A DNA stretch of 64,000 bases, from the NCBI GenBank assembly GCA_015680905.1, contig CM027378.1:102693501-102757500 (forward strand), given 5' to 3'. Position 1 is the stretch's first letter. Each line of letters starts with the position of its first letter. The position numbers and the translations under genes are program-made. The notes under the pieces were generated by a model. The model was given only the letters and a program-made list of their open reading frames with translations, made no database searches and was not told the DNA's origin. Below are positions 47,634-58,819 of this stretch, piece by piece. Source of the DNA: Coptis chinensis (taxonomy: Eukaryota; Streptophyta; Magnoliopsida; Ranunculales; Ranunculaceae).

Positions 47634-47755
47634 GATAGATAGATATATAGATAGGTAGATATAGATTCATTAGATTACTGGTCCATGGGGCAAGTGATAA
47701 TTGGGTAATTTTTTCTTTTTGAAAAGACAAGACCCCGCCCCCGCCCCCGCCCCCA
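47634..47755. repeat. Direct repeat copy 2 plus CCCCCG microsatellite
   Basis: Partner of 40128-40220 with 55 identical bases. Followed by a GC-only run (CCCCCG)n at 47732-47755, which borders the promoter region of the amidase gene. Confidence 0.8.
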
Positions 47756-47959
47756 CACATATAGTGATGCCACTTTAAACTCGTGCGTTCCCACTGGTTT
47801 AAGGCAAAAATGCATAAATCAGACACAGTTTGTACTGGCTACTAGCTAGCTCCAGTAATTGGTCTCTTGGATCAATCACCAAATCTTGTTGCTGCTTCTT
47901 ATTCAACCATATGCTTCCACAGTTTCACTAGTCGCACCTAATCGAACGAAAAACCAACA

Positions 47960-50900
47960 ATGGCTTTCTCTTACTCGAGTTTCAATTTTCTTTTTCTTTC
48001 ATCGGCATTATTGATACTAAGTGCCACGGTAACAAGTACTCATCATTTTAGGATCAAAGAAGCTACCATTCGCGACATCCAAATCCAATTCAAAGATGAA
48101 AAACTCACTTCTAGACAATTAGTCGAGTTCTACCTTGGCGAAATTCGTAAACTCAACTCACTCCTTCGCGGTGTGATTGAAGTGAATCCCGATGCGCTTT
48201 TCCTTGCAGATAAGGCTGATAAAGAGAGGAAAGTTAAGGCCGCTGGGACTTTGAATTGGTTACATGGTATTCCCATTCTGCTTAAGGACAACATTGCAAC
48301 TAAGGACAAACTCAATACAACAGCTGGGTCATTTGCGCTGTTGGGATCGATTGTGCCTCGAGATGCCGGTGTTGTGATGAAACTGAGGAAAGCTGGGGCT
48401 ATTATACTAGGGAAAGCTAGTCTTAGTGAGTGGGCTCATTTTCGATCCAGTGGTGCACCTAGTGGTTGGTGTGGTAGAAGTGGCCAAGGCCGGGTAACTC
48501 GCACTTTACTATGAACATTTTTGTGTCTGGCACGCTCGCTTGTGTGTGAAACACTAATTTTTGTGTGTATATTTTATATAATTTTTCAGGTTAACTAGTA
48601 TTATCTTCTTAGATGAAATTAGGATTTTTCTTCCTCTTAGATGGGAAATTAGGTCTTCTTCAACATAGCGGTCGATTTGGTTTGATTGATAACTTTCAAG
48701 TCAAACAATTGAAAATTACACAAATGTTTTCATTGTTTTCAAAAAGAAAATATTCAATTTTAATTAAATGGGGATATTTATGTCATTTTCAATTATTTAA
48801 CTTGAAAATTAACAATCAAACCAAATTGACCGTGTGTTTAAAGAGGACTGAAAGAGACTCTAATTTCCCATCTAGTGGGAGAGAAATCCTAATTAGCTCA
48901 TCTAGTAGAGGTAACACTAGTTCACTCTAATTTTTCTCTTCTGGTGGATTTGCAGAATCCCTATGTTCTATCAGCTGACCCATGTGGTTCAAGCAGTGGG
49001 TCTGCCATTTCAGTGGCAGCAAATATGGCGGCGGTGTCATTGGGAACAGAAACAGATGCATCGATTCTGTGCCCTTCCGGTTCTAATTCAGTAGTGGGAA
49101 TCAAGCCTACAATTGGACTTACTAGCAGATCTGGCGTGATCCCAATCACTCCTAGACAAGACACCGTTGGGTACGTCGTACGTGAACTAAACATCTTTAC
49201 TAATTTCAGGAACCAGGTGGTTCTTTCTGTAACATGTGGCCTACACTCCTACATGACGCAATAGGGCAACACTGCCGTAATTAAATTAGCTAGAAAAATC
49301 GCCAGACTATAAGGATTTGCAATTTTGCACCCCCAAAATACTTACAGAAGCTTTATACACCCCCAGTTCAATTGTGGGTTGCATATACACTTACACCACC
49401 AGGCTCTGAATCCTGGTTCCGCCACCTGTCTAACGATACGCTGCAGGCGGTACTGCAGTAGGCAACACACAATCCATCTGGGCGGATATGGCAAAAATTA
49501 ACATTATGCCAATAAAATGCGTTGGTGTATTTGTTGTCTCATGATATGTTTTGTTGTTTTCGCGAGTAGTAATAAAAATTGGTGCGTGTAATTTGGCAAA
49601 TTGTTCTTGTTCAAAATCCAATATCGACTTTGGATTGATCCAACAGCTGAAACTTTGAATGGTTTGGGCATTCTGGAAATATCACTTTTAACAAAGAATT
49701 TGGTTCCAGGCCTATGTGCAGAACGGTAGCTGATGCAGTTTATGTACTGGATGCAATCGTAGGGTTTGATGGTAGGGATGCCGATGCAACTAGAAAAGCT
49801 TCGAAATTCATTCCACATGGAGGCTACAGACAATTTCTCAAGCCAGATGGGCTTAAGGGGAAGAGATTGGGCATAATGAGGGATCCTTTCTTTAATTCTG
49901 TTACCGGTACTGTTATCACACAAGCTTTCAAACACCATTTCAACACGCTAAGGTACGAAACAACCTAGTGCACGAGATTGCCATAAAGACCAAAACAGAA
50001 TACATACGGTCTTGTATTTCCACACCACATATGAAATCAGTCATTCTTTCAAGTGCAAAAGTTGAAAAATCCTATAAAAACCATTTCGCGTGGTGTGGAT
50101 ATATTAATAGGACCTTAGGCATTACTAAGTACACACCACCACATAAGAGAAAGGAAAGCTTCCATATGACATGTTCTACTATATAGTATATAATTATAAG
50201 GTTTAATAAACTACTATTTGTGTTAATTAGTATATAATTACACAAAAAAAATAATTTTGAAATATTTAGAGAGGAGACCCTGATTCCCATCTAGTGAGGG
50301 GGAAATCCTAATTGGCTCATCCAGTGGGGGGTAATACTAGTTCACCCTAATTATAATTTTGAAATACTGATTCATAATGTTTTAATTTTATCCTATTGTA
50401 TAACTCTAGAAAAGGAGGTGCAGTTCTGGTTGACGATGTGAAATTAAGCAACATGGACATTTTTTCGAATGTCAGTTATGGTGAACAAGTGGCAATGCTC
50501 CTAGAGTTCAAGTCATCCATCGATGCTTACCTCAAAGAGCTTGTGGTTTCTCCAGTGAGATCATTGGCAGATTTAATAACATTCAATAATAAGTTTTCAA
50601 AGTTGGTAAGATCAGTTGTGTTCACAATATTTAGATTAGATTATGAGACTATCAAATACTAATGGCCTAAAGGTCTAATGATCAATAAAAAATTTTATCC
50701 TCAGGAAATGATTAATGAATATGGTCAAGACTATTTTTTAGCAGCTCAGATGATAAATGGGACAGTGAACGTGGAAAAACAACTTCGGAAGATTTTTGAG
50801 AAATTCTCCAGAGAAGGGTTAGAGCAGTTGATGAGGAAGAAGAAGTTAGATGCAGTGGTGACTCCTGGATCTGATATTTCTTCTGTTCTCGCCATAGGTG

Positions 50901-51061
50901 GATTTCCAGGAATTAGCGTTCCAGCTGGATTCGACAAGAAAGGAGTGCCGTTTGGTATCTGTTTTGGAGGGCTAAAGGGTTCAGAACCCAAGTTAATAGA
51001 GATTGCTTATGCTTTTGAACAGGCAACAAATGTCAGGAAACCTCCTTCTTTTAAACCTTAA
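47960..51061 (+). CDS. Amidase signature family enzyme, five exons, 514 aa
   Basis: Exons 47960-48493, 48956-49170, 49710-49952, 50410-50605 and 50705-51061 join in frame with GT-AG introns to 514 aa (stop TAA). The N-terminus MAFSYSSFNFLFLSSALLIL looks like a signal peptide. The Ser-cisSer-Lys triad is present: Lys109 in PILLKDNIATKD, cis-Ser190 in DPCGSSSGSA and nucleophile Ser214 in GTETDASILCP. The residue before Ser214 is Ala where most members have Gly. It is closest by eye to plant probable amidases of the At4g34880 type, which hydrolyse amides; the substrate is unknown. Intron 1 carries a Mutator-type MITE and intron 3 a related fragment. A broken second copy of exon 1 lies at 56.56 kb. 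Confidence 0.9.
48588..48927. mobile_element. Mutator-type MITE in amidase intron 1, 340 bp
   Basis: Flanked by perfect 9-bp repeats TAATTTTTC (48579-48587 and 48928-48936), the Mutator duplication length. Terminal inverted repeats of about 75 bases share AACTAGT, TTAGATGA, ATTAGGATTT and AGATGGGAAATTAG. Inner arms also pair (ATTTGGTTTGATTG / CAATCAAACCAAAT), so most of it can fold back. Confidence 0.85.
50265..50352. mobile_element. Single TIR fragment of the same MITE in intron 3
   Basis: Contains TTCCCATCTAGTGAGGG, GGAAATCCTAATTGGCTCAT and TAATACTAGTTCACCC, matching one arm of the intron 1 element. It is flanked by a 14-base direct repeat ATAATTTTGAAATA (50251-50264 and 50353-50366). The other arm is absent. 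Confidence 0.7.
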
Positions 51062-51812
51062 AATCATAAAGTACTAGTTTGAATTTGGACTAGTGTGTCC
51101 TTATCGAGAAAAAAAAAAGATTTGATAGTGTGTCATATTGTCATGTACTCTAAATACCACAAAAAGATTGCCGTCTTGGTGCTTCGAATAGAATATGGTA
51201 TCTATCTCTATAACTTAACATGGCAATCCGAAACAACTCCATGTATTCCGTACACATCAAACAATGGAATGGCTGGTTTCAGATAGGACTAGGTGAGAGC
51301 CTTGACTCTTGAATAGTGGAATTTGGCCGATGAGGTAGAACAACAAATGTCGTACACTTACCAGAGTAACAGTGTTAGCACTTAGCACTCAACAAATTAG
51401 TACAACTTTCTGAGATGCGCACATCGCCTACCACTAACAATTTTCAAAGGGGTCGTGATGTTGTCATGATTGTGCAAATAGTCATTTGGCCTTGACATGG
51501 CGCCTTTTGAGGCAGCACTTGGTGCTTGACCGGTGACAGAAATATTAGCTAATTGTACCAATCCGCACTTGTAAAACAAGAAAAAATTCGGACGCTTCAT
51601 TCTTGTACAGTAGGTAGTTTGTCTCCATATAACTTTGGTTCCTCCAATTTTAAACATTTTTTGTCCGTTACAGTCAACCTTATATGTGTTCCTGTTGGAA
51701 ACTTCAATGATGTAGTTAAACGCAGCAATTTCACTCATTAAATCGCCATTTGAGCTAAGGTACCATGGCGTTCCCTCACCCTATCCTCAGCTTTCTCATT
51801 CTTTCATCCACA
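51062..51812. other. Downstream flank of the amidase gene
   Basis: No recognised gene. A 113-codon minus frame (51397-51738) has no family resemblance I can name. No AATAAA is seen close after the stop, so the poly(A) signal is probably a variant. Confidence 0.35.
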
Positions 51813-51869
51813 CTAGCCAATTGGCCGGGCTATTGCCGGGCTTATTACATTAATAGTGGATGATCTTAT

Positions 51870-52545
51870 GATTAAGCTAGTTCAGTGCTGTCTGAGCTAT
51901 ATTCAGTTGATTCTGTGCTGCATCTTTAATTGCCATAGCTGCATCAAGTTCAGCATCGACTGATTTCATGAACATTTCATGTTGGCCTTCACAATAATCA
52001 GCACATTGCGCAACCAGGCCACATTGAAATTCACATTTTCAGCAGACATTAAAGACTGCTCCCATTTTCTCCAACAACAATCAGAGACCTTACCTACTGA
52101 TTGGTTCATCTCCACTATTGTCTGCAGTAACCTCTTCACTGTATCGCCCTGCAGAACTGAATCTACTAAAGCTGAATCAGAAGCCATCAAACCATGTTTC
52201 TCCCGAACCTGGTTATATAGTGGCAGATACTCCTTGGATAATAAAAAACTGTCAATCTCAACCTTCTCCTTGTCAGTTGACAAAGGCAGAAGTGCTCTGA
52301 AAAGTCCTTCTTTCTCCTCAATCGCCCCAGCATCAACAACTTCAGTTGGCAATCCAATATTATCACCTACCTCCATCAAAGGCATTTTATGCCCTGCCTT
52401 GTCTCTAACAACTGTTATTAGCTCTCTGCTAGCTATTCCTGCATCATTCCCACTCTCATCTCGCTTATTAGCACCCATATCTTGCTCACCACCAACGGCT
52501 GGAGTATTTGTTTGACCTTTGAAGGCTAACAAACTCACATCCTAC
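51870..52545 (-). pseudogene. Captured C-terminal coding fragment, coiled-coil-like
   Basis: Reads on minus from a plausible acceptor (TTATGTAG) through MSLLAFKGQTNT, an acidic middle, EKVEIDSFLLSKEYLPLYNQ, LLQTIVEMNQSVGK and NVAWLRNVLIIVKANM. A frame shift near 51970 leads to KSVDAELDAAMAIKDAAQNQ, ending about 60 bases before the Helitron 3' end. The helical layout recalls the C-terminal part of uncharacterised plant MATH-associated or phospholipase-like proteins, but I cannot assign a family. Confidence 0.45.
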
Positions 52546-54240
52546 ATAAATACCATGTATACAACGAAGTAATGAGTTTGATACCTACGTAGTTCTACAA
52601 CTGCAAGCTCTAGTGAGGTATATTAGTTTCTATTATGAGATTAAATAAAAGACGGAGAACTGAACAATGTGAATGCAATCGCATACTCATATAAGCAGTG
52701 AATATGAGGTTAAATAAAATACAAACGTTTTTGTGTCTATTTACCCCTTGTCAGACTCTTAAACCTGCATGCCTGTTGATATGATTTTTGTGCCTCTAGA
52801 TCAGCGTAAAGTTCTTGTTAACTGACAGAGCAGTAGATCCTGAGAGGACACTACTTCAAGTCTCGGTCAAGTGCTAGGGCTGAAGGAAGTGTTGGCATGT
52901 GTATTTCGCACATGGCTAAACCGATTGTGACTTTGATAAAAATCAATTATCATTGTGACTCATCAGCTTGGGCTATGGGAATACAGTGCTTTTAAAATAA
53001 AGCATCTAAGCAAGAAACCACTTCAGTTAATATTAGTGCTAGTCGTCAATACTTACAACTATATCTCAACGTTTATCCTTTGTATATGAGTAAAATTTCA
53101 GCATGCACTTTCTATTGGTCACCCTCCCCCTACCTAAACAGGCGATTTTGCAATTAGCATTTTCATCAGTTAAAAGGTCTGCCTTACATGAAAGAATTCA
53201 GTAAATGTTTCTCTATGTTGGTTTGAGGTTTAGCAAACTTAATCATTGAGAGTATTCTTCGCATCCACAATATTGAGAATGAAACCGGACGCAAAGTGTT
53301 GAAACAACTGTTCTGGACATGGAATGCAATGAAGATAGTTTTTATCATGTTTTTACTGAGATATTGGCCAGAAATGACACCTTAGTGTAAATCCACGACA
53401 TGATAAGGAACCAATAAGATGAATAAAGAGAAAATATATACATTCCAAAAGGTCATAATTGATAACTTATCCCTTAGTAGGTAGTTGGGAAGGAATGCCC
53501 CCTATGTGTAAAGATGATTCACAGAAAAAAGAAAAGAAAAGTTTGTTGGGCTTCATACCTCCAAGTTACATGCGTTGCAGATCACACTCCAATCAATGAG
53601 ATGCTACATTGATAGTCCCGACCAGTAGTAGTACCTCACAAAGTTTAACTTTCATATTGTAAATTCCTTTATCAATATTTAATTGATAGAAATGTCACCA
53701 AGTGCTTGACATCTTCCTAACCTATATTAAACATGTGGCATGTTATATTGAGCAAACACACAATCACTACGAAAAACCAATAGCTAAAGCCAACATAATC
53801 TCAATAAACACACTCATAATAGAATTTAAAACCTATCGAAAATTTCTAAAAACTTCTGAGCCCAAAGAGTCGCAATTTCAATATTCTTAAATACCTTTCT
53901 AGTGGTAGTTCCAAGTGCATATAGGAATTTCTTTCATTAGCACCCAAAGCCCCCTTAGCACAATCATGTTGTCAGCCATCTAAGAAGAAGAAAATAGATA
54001 GAGAATATAAACAAATAAAAGAAACGCAAAAAAAGACGTAACAACAAATGTACACTAAATGATCTATCAAGAACCGTTAATGTCCATCCAAAATCAAGGA
54101 CCGAACCAATAACAAACAAAATAAGATTCCCAATAAATTTGCATTTCCTAAGAAAAGTACGCCAAACGCAAAAATAAGCTCCCAATTGAAAGAACATCAA
54201 ACAGTTTAGTCCAAATAATGATGAAATAAGGCAGGAGAAA
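52546..54240. other. Helitron interior, no recognised gene
   Basis: No conserved coding segment seen. Confidence 0.35.
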
Positions 54241-54245
54241 CTGAC

Positions 54246-54350
54246 CATGTCAATACCGGCATCTATTGCAGCTAGAACAGAGCTTGAATAGTTTGCATGA
54301 GGTGGGTCGATAATCCTGTCTACACCCTGCCAGTCCGAGATAACAAAACC
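54246..54350 (-). pseudogene. GH3 beta-glucosidase exon
   Basis: A 35-codon exon with intact borders: acceptor TTTTTGCAG before 54350 and donor ATG|GTCAGT at 54246/54245. It reads GFVISDWQGVDRIIDPPHAN then YSSSVLAAIDAGIDM. This is the nucleophile segment of plant GH3 exo-beta-glucanases, with Asp in SDW as the catalytic residue, retained here. Other GH3 exons are not found nearby, so this is a single captured exon within the Helitron and on its strand. Confidence 0.85.
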
Positions 54351-54462
54351 CTGCAAAAAGCACACAACAATTAGACTTACTTCCGGGTTTGAATACCATA
54401 CCGGAAATGCTCATTTTATATTTAGAATTAGCATGTTGTGGGTAAGAGGTTATACCCTGAAG

Positions 54463-55340
54463 TAGGGGTGTAATACGGGGCGGGTCGGGTCAACTGCGGG
54501 TCAAATAGTGATGGGGCGGGCGGGGGGGTCTAGGGATACAAATCCAGTGGTCTCCGACGGGGCGGGGCGGGTTGAAGTGTCATGTCTTAATACCATCACC
54601 CGGCCTGTTGGGTCCTTTTACGGGCGGGTTTTGGTGGTCATCAGTCGGGTGAAAATTATCATTTTATCCCAATTTCACCTAAAAAAAACTTTCTAATTCT
54701 GCAAGTAATATATTTCCAATTCCCAATATAGAGAAAAAAAATGGAATCAATCAATAAAAAATAAACAAAAATAAAAAAACTTGAACTTGAACCCAAAACC
54801 ATATCTGCAAATTTGAAACTTCTTTCTCGTGATTTATTTGTAAATTGATTATTTTCCATAGCATGATAAAATGAAGATGAGAGTGAGGATCTATGATACA
54901 AAACAATAAAATATAAACTAAAAGAATTTGAAATTAATACAAGGATAAATGATTCATCTTCTCCAAAATTCGAAAGTTGAATTTGAACTTTTGATATTTG
55001 CCCAATGTTCAAACTTGAATATTTGAAATTGATGTTGAACTCATAAGTTTGTGTTCATATCTCCCAAATTTCTACAAAAGTTAAAAGAAAATATAAATAA
55101 AATACAAAAATATTAGAGTTAGAGTTTTAAAATTATGCGGGTCAACGACTTTTGACACAGTGCGGGTCGGGCGGCTTGACGGGTCGGGTTTGAGCATAGA
55201 ACCTACACCCATAGCCCGACCGCGTAAAAACGGTGACAGGGCGGGGCAGGTCTGCTTTTGGGTCGGTGCGGGTTTGGGTGGCAGGTGAAGACCGGGTACC
55301 CTACCGAATGATGGGTCAACGGTTTTTTTTTACACTCCTA
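54463..55340. mobile_element. Nested hAT-type element, 878 bp
   Basis: Perfect 8-bp target duplication CCCTGAAG at 54455-54462 and 55341-55348. Ends TAGGGGTGTAA and TTACACTCCTA are inverted repeats at 10 of 11 positions. GC-rich GGGCGGGTCGGGT-like subterminal blocks on both sides and an AT-rich centre. No transposase. It inserted after the enclosing Helitron formed. Confidence 0.9.
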
Positions 55341-56559
55341 CCCTGAAGCGAGAGTTTAAAAAGCAAAAAGTAGCATTTACTACCTAACTGGAACTATCTA
55401 GACTCAACACATCAAGAAAGTAATGGCAAATAATTAACACCAAATCTGGCACACTATTCGACTTTAGGTTTTTCTGCCCCCTGATAATATTTTCTCAAAG
55501 AGAATAGGTGAGTGTATTCCATGGTCTTTCACTACCATATTGAAAAGAGATGAAGAGAGAATGAAGACATATCCCATAATACTTTAATTGGATAGCATAA
55601 AAAACAGGAAATAGAAAACTAATGATTTTTTTTTTCTCATTTATTTGAGAAACCTATTTTAGCTTAGGTAGAGCAAAAAAATTCTAACGTTTCAATAAAC
55701 CAAATTATTTGTCATCCAAGGCTGGTTTCAGTCGACATACACCATATTATTTGTCCACACAGCATTCATCTTTGACTGATTGGTTGCCCCTCATCACCCC
55801 AAATGTTTTTATGCAAGAGCCCCCTGCCCTGCCCTGCCCTGGCCTCACTGGTTTCCAGGGGTTTCATGCAGCTAAACTAATGCAATTCAAACGATTGAAA
55901 TCTGCATCAAATTTGTGGGCATACTACCCAAGGTGACAACTATTTGATCCAACACTGACCTTCAATTTGTACCAAAGTAAAAATAATATATCCCATATTT
56001 CAACATCCAAATATCGAAACGACAACTTCTCCTATTTACTCACCTTTTCGACTATATCAATCCCACTAAACCTGACAATCCAACTCTTCTACCCAGGGTG
56101 GTCTCTACCTTCAACCAACTCAACTTCCCGTATAATTTCTTTTCCTGAATATTGTTCCATCAGCCATCGTCTTCCCGGCTACAAATAAAATCTACAATTA
56201 GAAACATAACAATTCATAAAAAAAAAACAAAACAAAAATAATTATACAAAAAAACCAAACTCCCTTTAGTTAGTACCTCAGCAAATCTTAGTTCAGGAAA
56301 ATCCGTGTTGGATTTACACGAAGCTCTCCTTCAATACTATGAACTTTGCATATATAACAAATCGACTTTTCTTAGTTTCACTTCACCGTCTCCTTTTGAG
56401 TTGTGCTCTCTTTCTTCTTCCAATCTCTTCACTTTTTTTTATGAAAAATATGATGTATCAGTCTCATAGAAAAAGGGGGGTTGACGTGGGTCACTGGGAG
56501 CATTCTCAACTACTCAGTATTAATGGTCTTTGATTACTAACATTGACCAGTCAAACAAC

Positions 56560-56716
56560 GATATGTGCCACACACACTCATCAGTTCTCATTTCTCAATC
56601 AAAGAAGCAACCACAAGTGAAATACAAAACCAATTCAAATAGAACAAACTCACTTCAAAACAAATTGTTAAGTTCTACCTCGACAAGATTCACAAACTCT
56701 ACTCAATTGTTAACGG
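56560..56716 (+). pseudogene. Exon 1 of a second amidase copy, cut by an LTR element
   Basis: DNA from about 56563 aligns by eye with amidase exon 1 (48020-48170): CACTCATCA, ATCAAAGAAGC, CCAATTCAAA, AACTCACTTC, AAGTTCTACCT, and so on. It reads STHQF..., IKEATTSEIQNQFK, a TAG, then NKLTS, KFYLDKIHKLYSIVNG. The frame is broken by the TAG at about 56640. The match stops exactly where the LTR begins (56717), so the remainder is displaced beyond the window or lost. It marks an old tandem duplication of the amidase gene. Confidence 0.75.
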
Positions 56717-57100
56717 TGTCGTGGGCAAATATCGTCAACACGATATTTTAGCCCAAATATCATAATTAACTAGAAATATCGACATGACTGTCGATATTTC
56801 GCGCATAAGTTTGTATGTTGCAGGTTCAAAGCGGTAAAGGAGGAAGAAGAAGAGAATGGACACGTGGCAGGAAATGATTGGGCAAAACTACAACTGGAAC
56901 ACTATATAAAGACTGAAAGGAGGAAGAAATGATTCATTCCACAAAAATCTGTAAAAGCAGAGCGAAAAGAGAGAGAAAAAGAGAAACTTGTAACCGTCAT
57001 TGTTGGTCAATATAAAAACTTATTTCATTATCATTCCAATCCTTAATCTTCATTAGTTCATCAGTTCTTTCTCATTGATCTTAGATAGTTTTCCATAGCA
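56717..57100 (+). repeat. 5' LTR with TATA box
   Basis: TGTCGTGGGC to TTCCATAGCA, with TG...CA borders. TATATAAA at 56903-56910 is a likely promoter. A GATATTT-rich palindromic start is seen. The left flank is AACGG; the matching 3' duplication is not in view. Confidence 0.75.
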
Positions 57101-57106
57101 CTACAT

Positions 57107-57122
57107 TGGCGTGCCGTCTGTG
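57107..57122 (+). promoter_or_regulatory. Primer-binding site of the second gypsy element
   Basis: TGGCGTGCCGTCTGTG, six bases after the LTR, resembles the plant gypsy TGGCGCCGTCTGTGG site with an inserted T. Confidence 0.7.
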
Positions 57123-57280
57123 ATTCAAAGACAAGAAAAGATCTTTCTTTGGAGATCGAACATCTTAATTGGTTGTGTTCAAGAAGATTCTTTGAGATCA
57201 GTAAAGTTGGGTAAGGAGATATTCATTTTCTTAGTTGGTTGTGTTTAAGAAGATTCGGTGATATCAGAAAAGCTATCAAG

Positions 57281-58800
57281 ATGCTTCCAAAGCGTACTAC
57301 AGCAAGTAAAGCAATGATGGTGAATGAAGGAAGTACTTCTCATGCTACGTCTAAGAATGAGGAACGAAGAACAAGGCGATCAGCAAGTAGATTGATAGAA
57401 GAAGTAGAGGAGATACATGAAGAAGAGGTGTCTTTGAAAGCTTTGTTGAAAAGGTTGGATGATTTGGAAAAGCATAACAAAATTTTAATGGCTGAAAATA
57501 AAGCTGTGAGAGAAGAGAATGAGAAGCGTGCAGAAGACGCAATGTATGAGAAAGATGGAAAGGCGTCGAGTTCAGGCACTCCAGTGGTGAGGAAAAGTCA
57601 CATCGAGGAAATGAGGAAAAGCCACCATGAAGAGTTGCAATCGGTAGTGAAGTCGACGCCAAAGACAATGCAGGAGGAAGAGGTAAAAGCGCCAATCACG
57701 AAGGAAATGGTGCAGGAGATGATGCAGAGGCAGTTTGGGGACCAGCTCCTGGAAAAGGTATCAGCCTCGATTCGTAAACTGGCAGATGATATAAGTAGAA
57801 ACCCATTGAAAAAGGAAGTAAATAGGGTGTCGTTGCCTCCAAAGTTTAAGAATCCAAAATTTGCTCAATATGATGGAACTACTGATCCCATGGACCATCT
57901 CTTTAGCTATCGACATCAGTTATTGATATATCAAGGCACAAAGTATTGGGATTCTGTATTATGTCAATCATTCTCTTCAAGCCTTAAAGGCAAGGCACTA
58001 AAATGGTTCTGTACAATTCCCAAGGGGACTATTGCGTGTTTTCGTGAAATCGAAGAAAGATTCCTAACCAACTACGGTCACCAAAGGGTAAAAGCCAAAA
58101 CAGGTGTCGGTATTATTCCGGATGAAACAAGGAAAGAAGGAGTCATTGAAGGATTTCTTGGTCAGGTTCAAATCCGAAACTAAATAAATGGAAAGGCTAG
58201 ACGAGTCTGAGATGACAGTTGTCATGGCTTTCCAAACAGGTGTGACACCTGGATCATTTATGCACAAATATCTCTTGCGAAAGGAAGTTAAAAGTCTATA
58301 AGAGTTGTATGACAAGGCTGATAGAGATATTAAAGTGGAAGAAGAGTTGAAAGCAGCCACGGTGCAAAATGTTTTACAAGTGTCAGAGACGGGGAAAAGA
58401 GATAAGGATAATGGTGATTGACACGAAAGTCGAGACATATCGAGGTCAGATAACAAAAGACTTCAAGAGCATTATACAAACCGAGATAATCAACCACAAC
58501 AAAGAAGGAAGTATGAGAGAACACTGAAAGAGGAACTGGATCCCAGTAATTTCATTGTCATCAATTCCACACCGGAAGATATATTGAGGAGGATAGCAAA
58601 AGAAGATTTCGTGACTTGGCCGAAATACACTCTCAGGAAGGTGACGGGCAGGCCTTACTGTCAATTCCACAAGATTGAGAACCATGAGACTAATAGGTGT
58701 TTGCAGCTATTAAAAGAAATTGATAGGCTAATGAAGGATGGGAAGTTGAGAGAGTTTAGGGCTGATGTCAGACCTGCAGAAACGGCAACCATCCATGAGA
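57281..58800 (+). pseudogene. Gypsy gag remnant
   Basis: Start at MLPKRTTASK (57281). A coiled-coil-rich N-terminal part (VSLKALLKRLDDLEKHNKIL), then the gag core with FAQYDGTTDPMDHLF and LKGKALKWFCTIP. The frame breaks at 58181-58190 and reopens with a Cys/His-containing YCQFHKIENHETNRC (about 58655), typical of Tat-like gypsy gags. Confidence 0.85.
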
Positions 58801-58819
58801 AGCCACTTGGAGTAATAAA

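Larger units (their letters stand above)
51813..56533 (-). mobile_element. Non-autonomous Helitron, 4.7 kb, copy 2
   Basis: On minus the 5' end TCAAAGACCATTAATACTGA follows A (plus T at 56534). The first 52 bases are identical to the 8488 copy and similarity continues for about 50 more. The 3' end has an imperfect hairpin (CCGGC-AATA-GCCCGG, about 51825-51839), then ATTGGCTAG, then T. The last 15 bases match copy 1 at 13 positions. It carries the coiled-coil-like ORF and the GH3 exon on its own strand and has a hAT element nested inside (54463-55340). Confidence 0.85.

Noticed and set aside
40128..47739. LTR pair of a retrotransposon
   Set aside because: The repeats lack TG...CA borders, no PBS or retroviral-type coding lies between them, and the shared part is only about 100 bases.
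48130..51000. Minus-strand frames within the amidase exons
   Set aside because: Shadows of the spliced plus-strand gene.
51979..52515. 178-codon plus-strand frame
   Set aside because: It is the antisense shadow of the minus-strand fragment, which has the more protein-like composition and a plausible acceptor.
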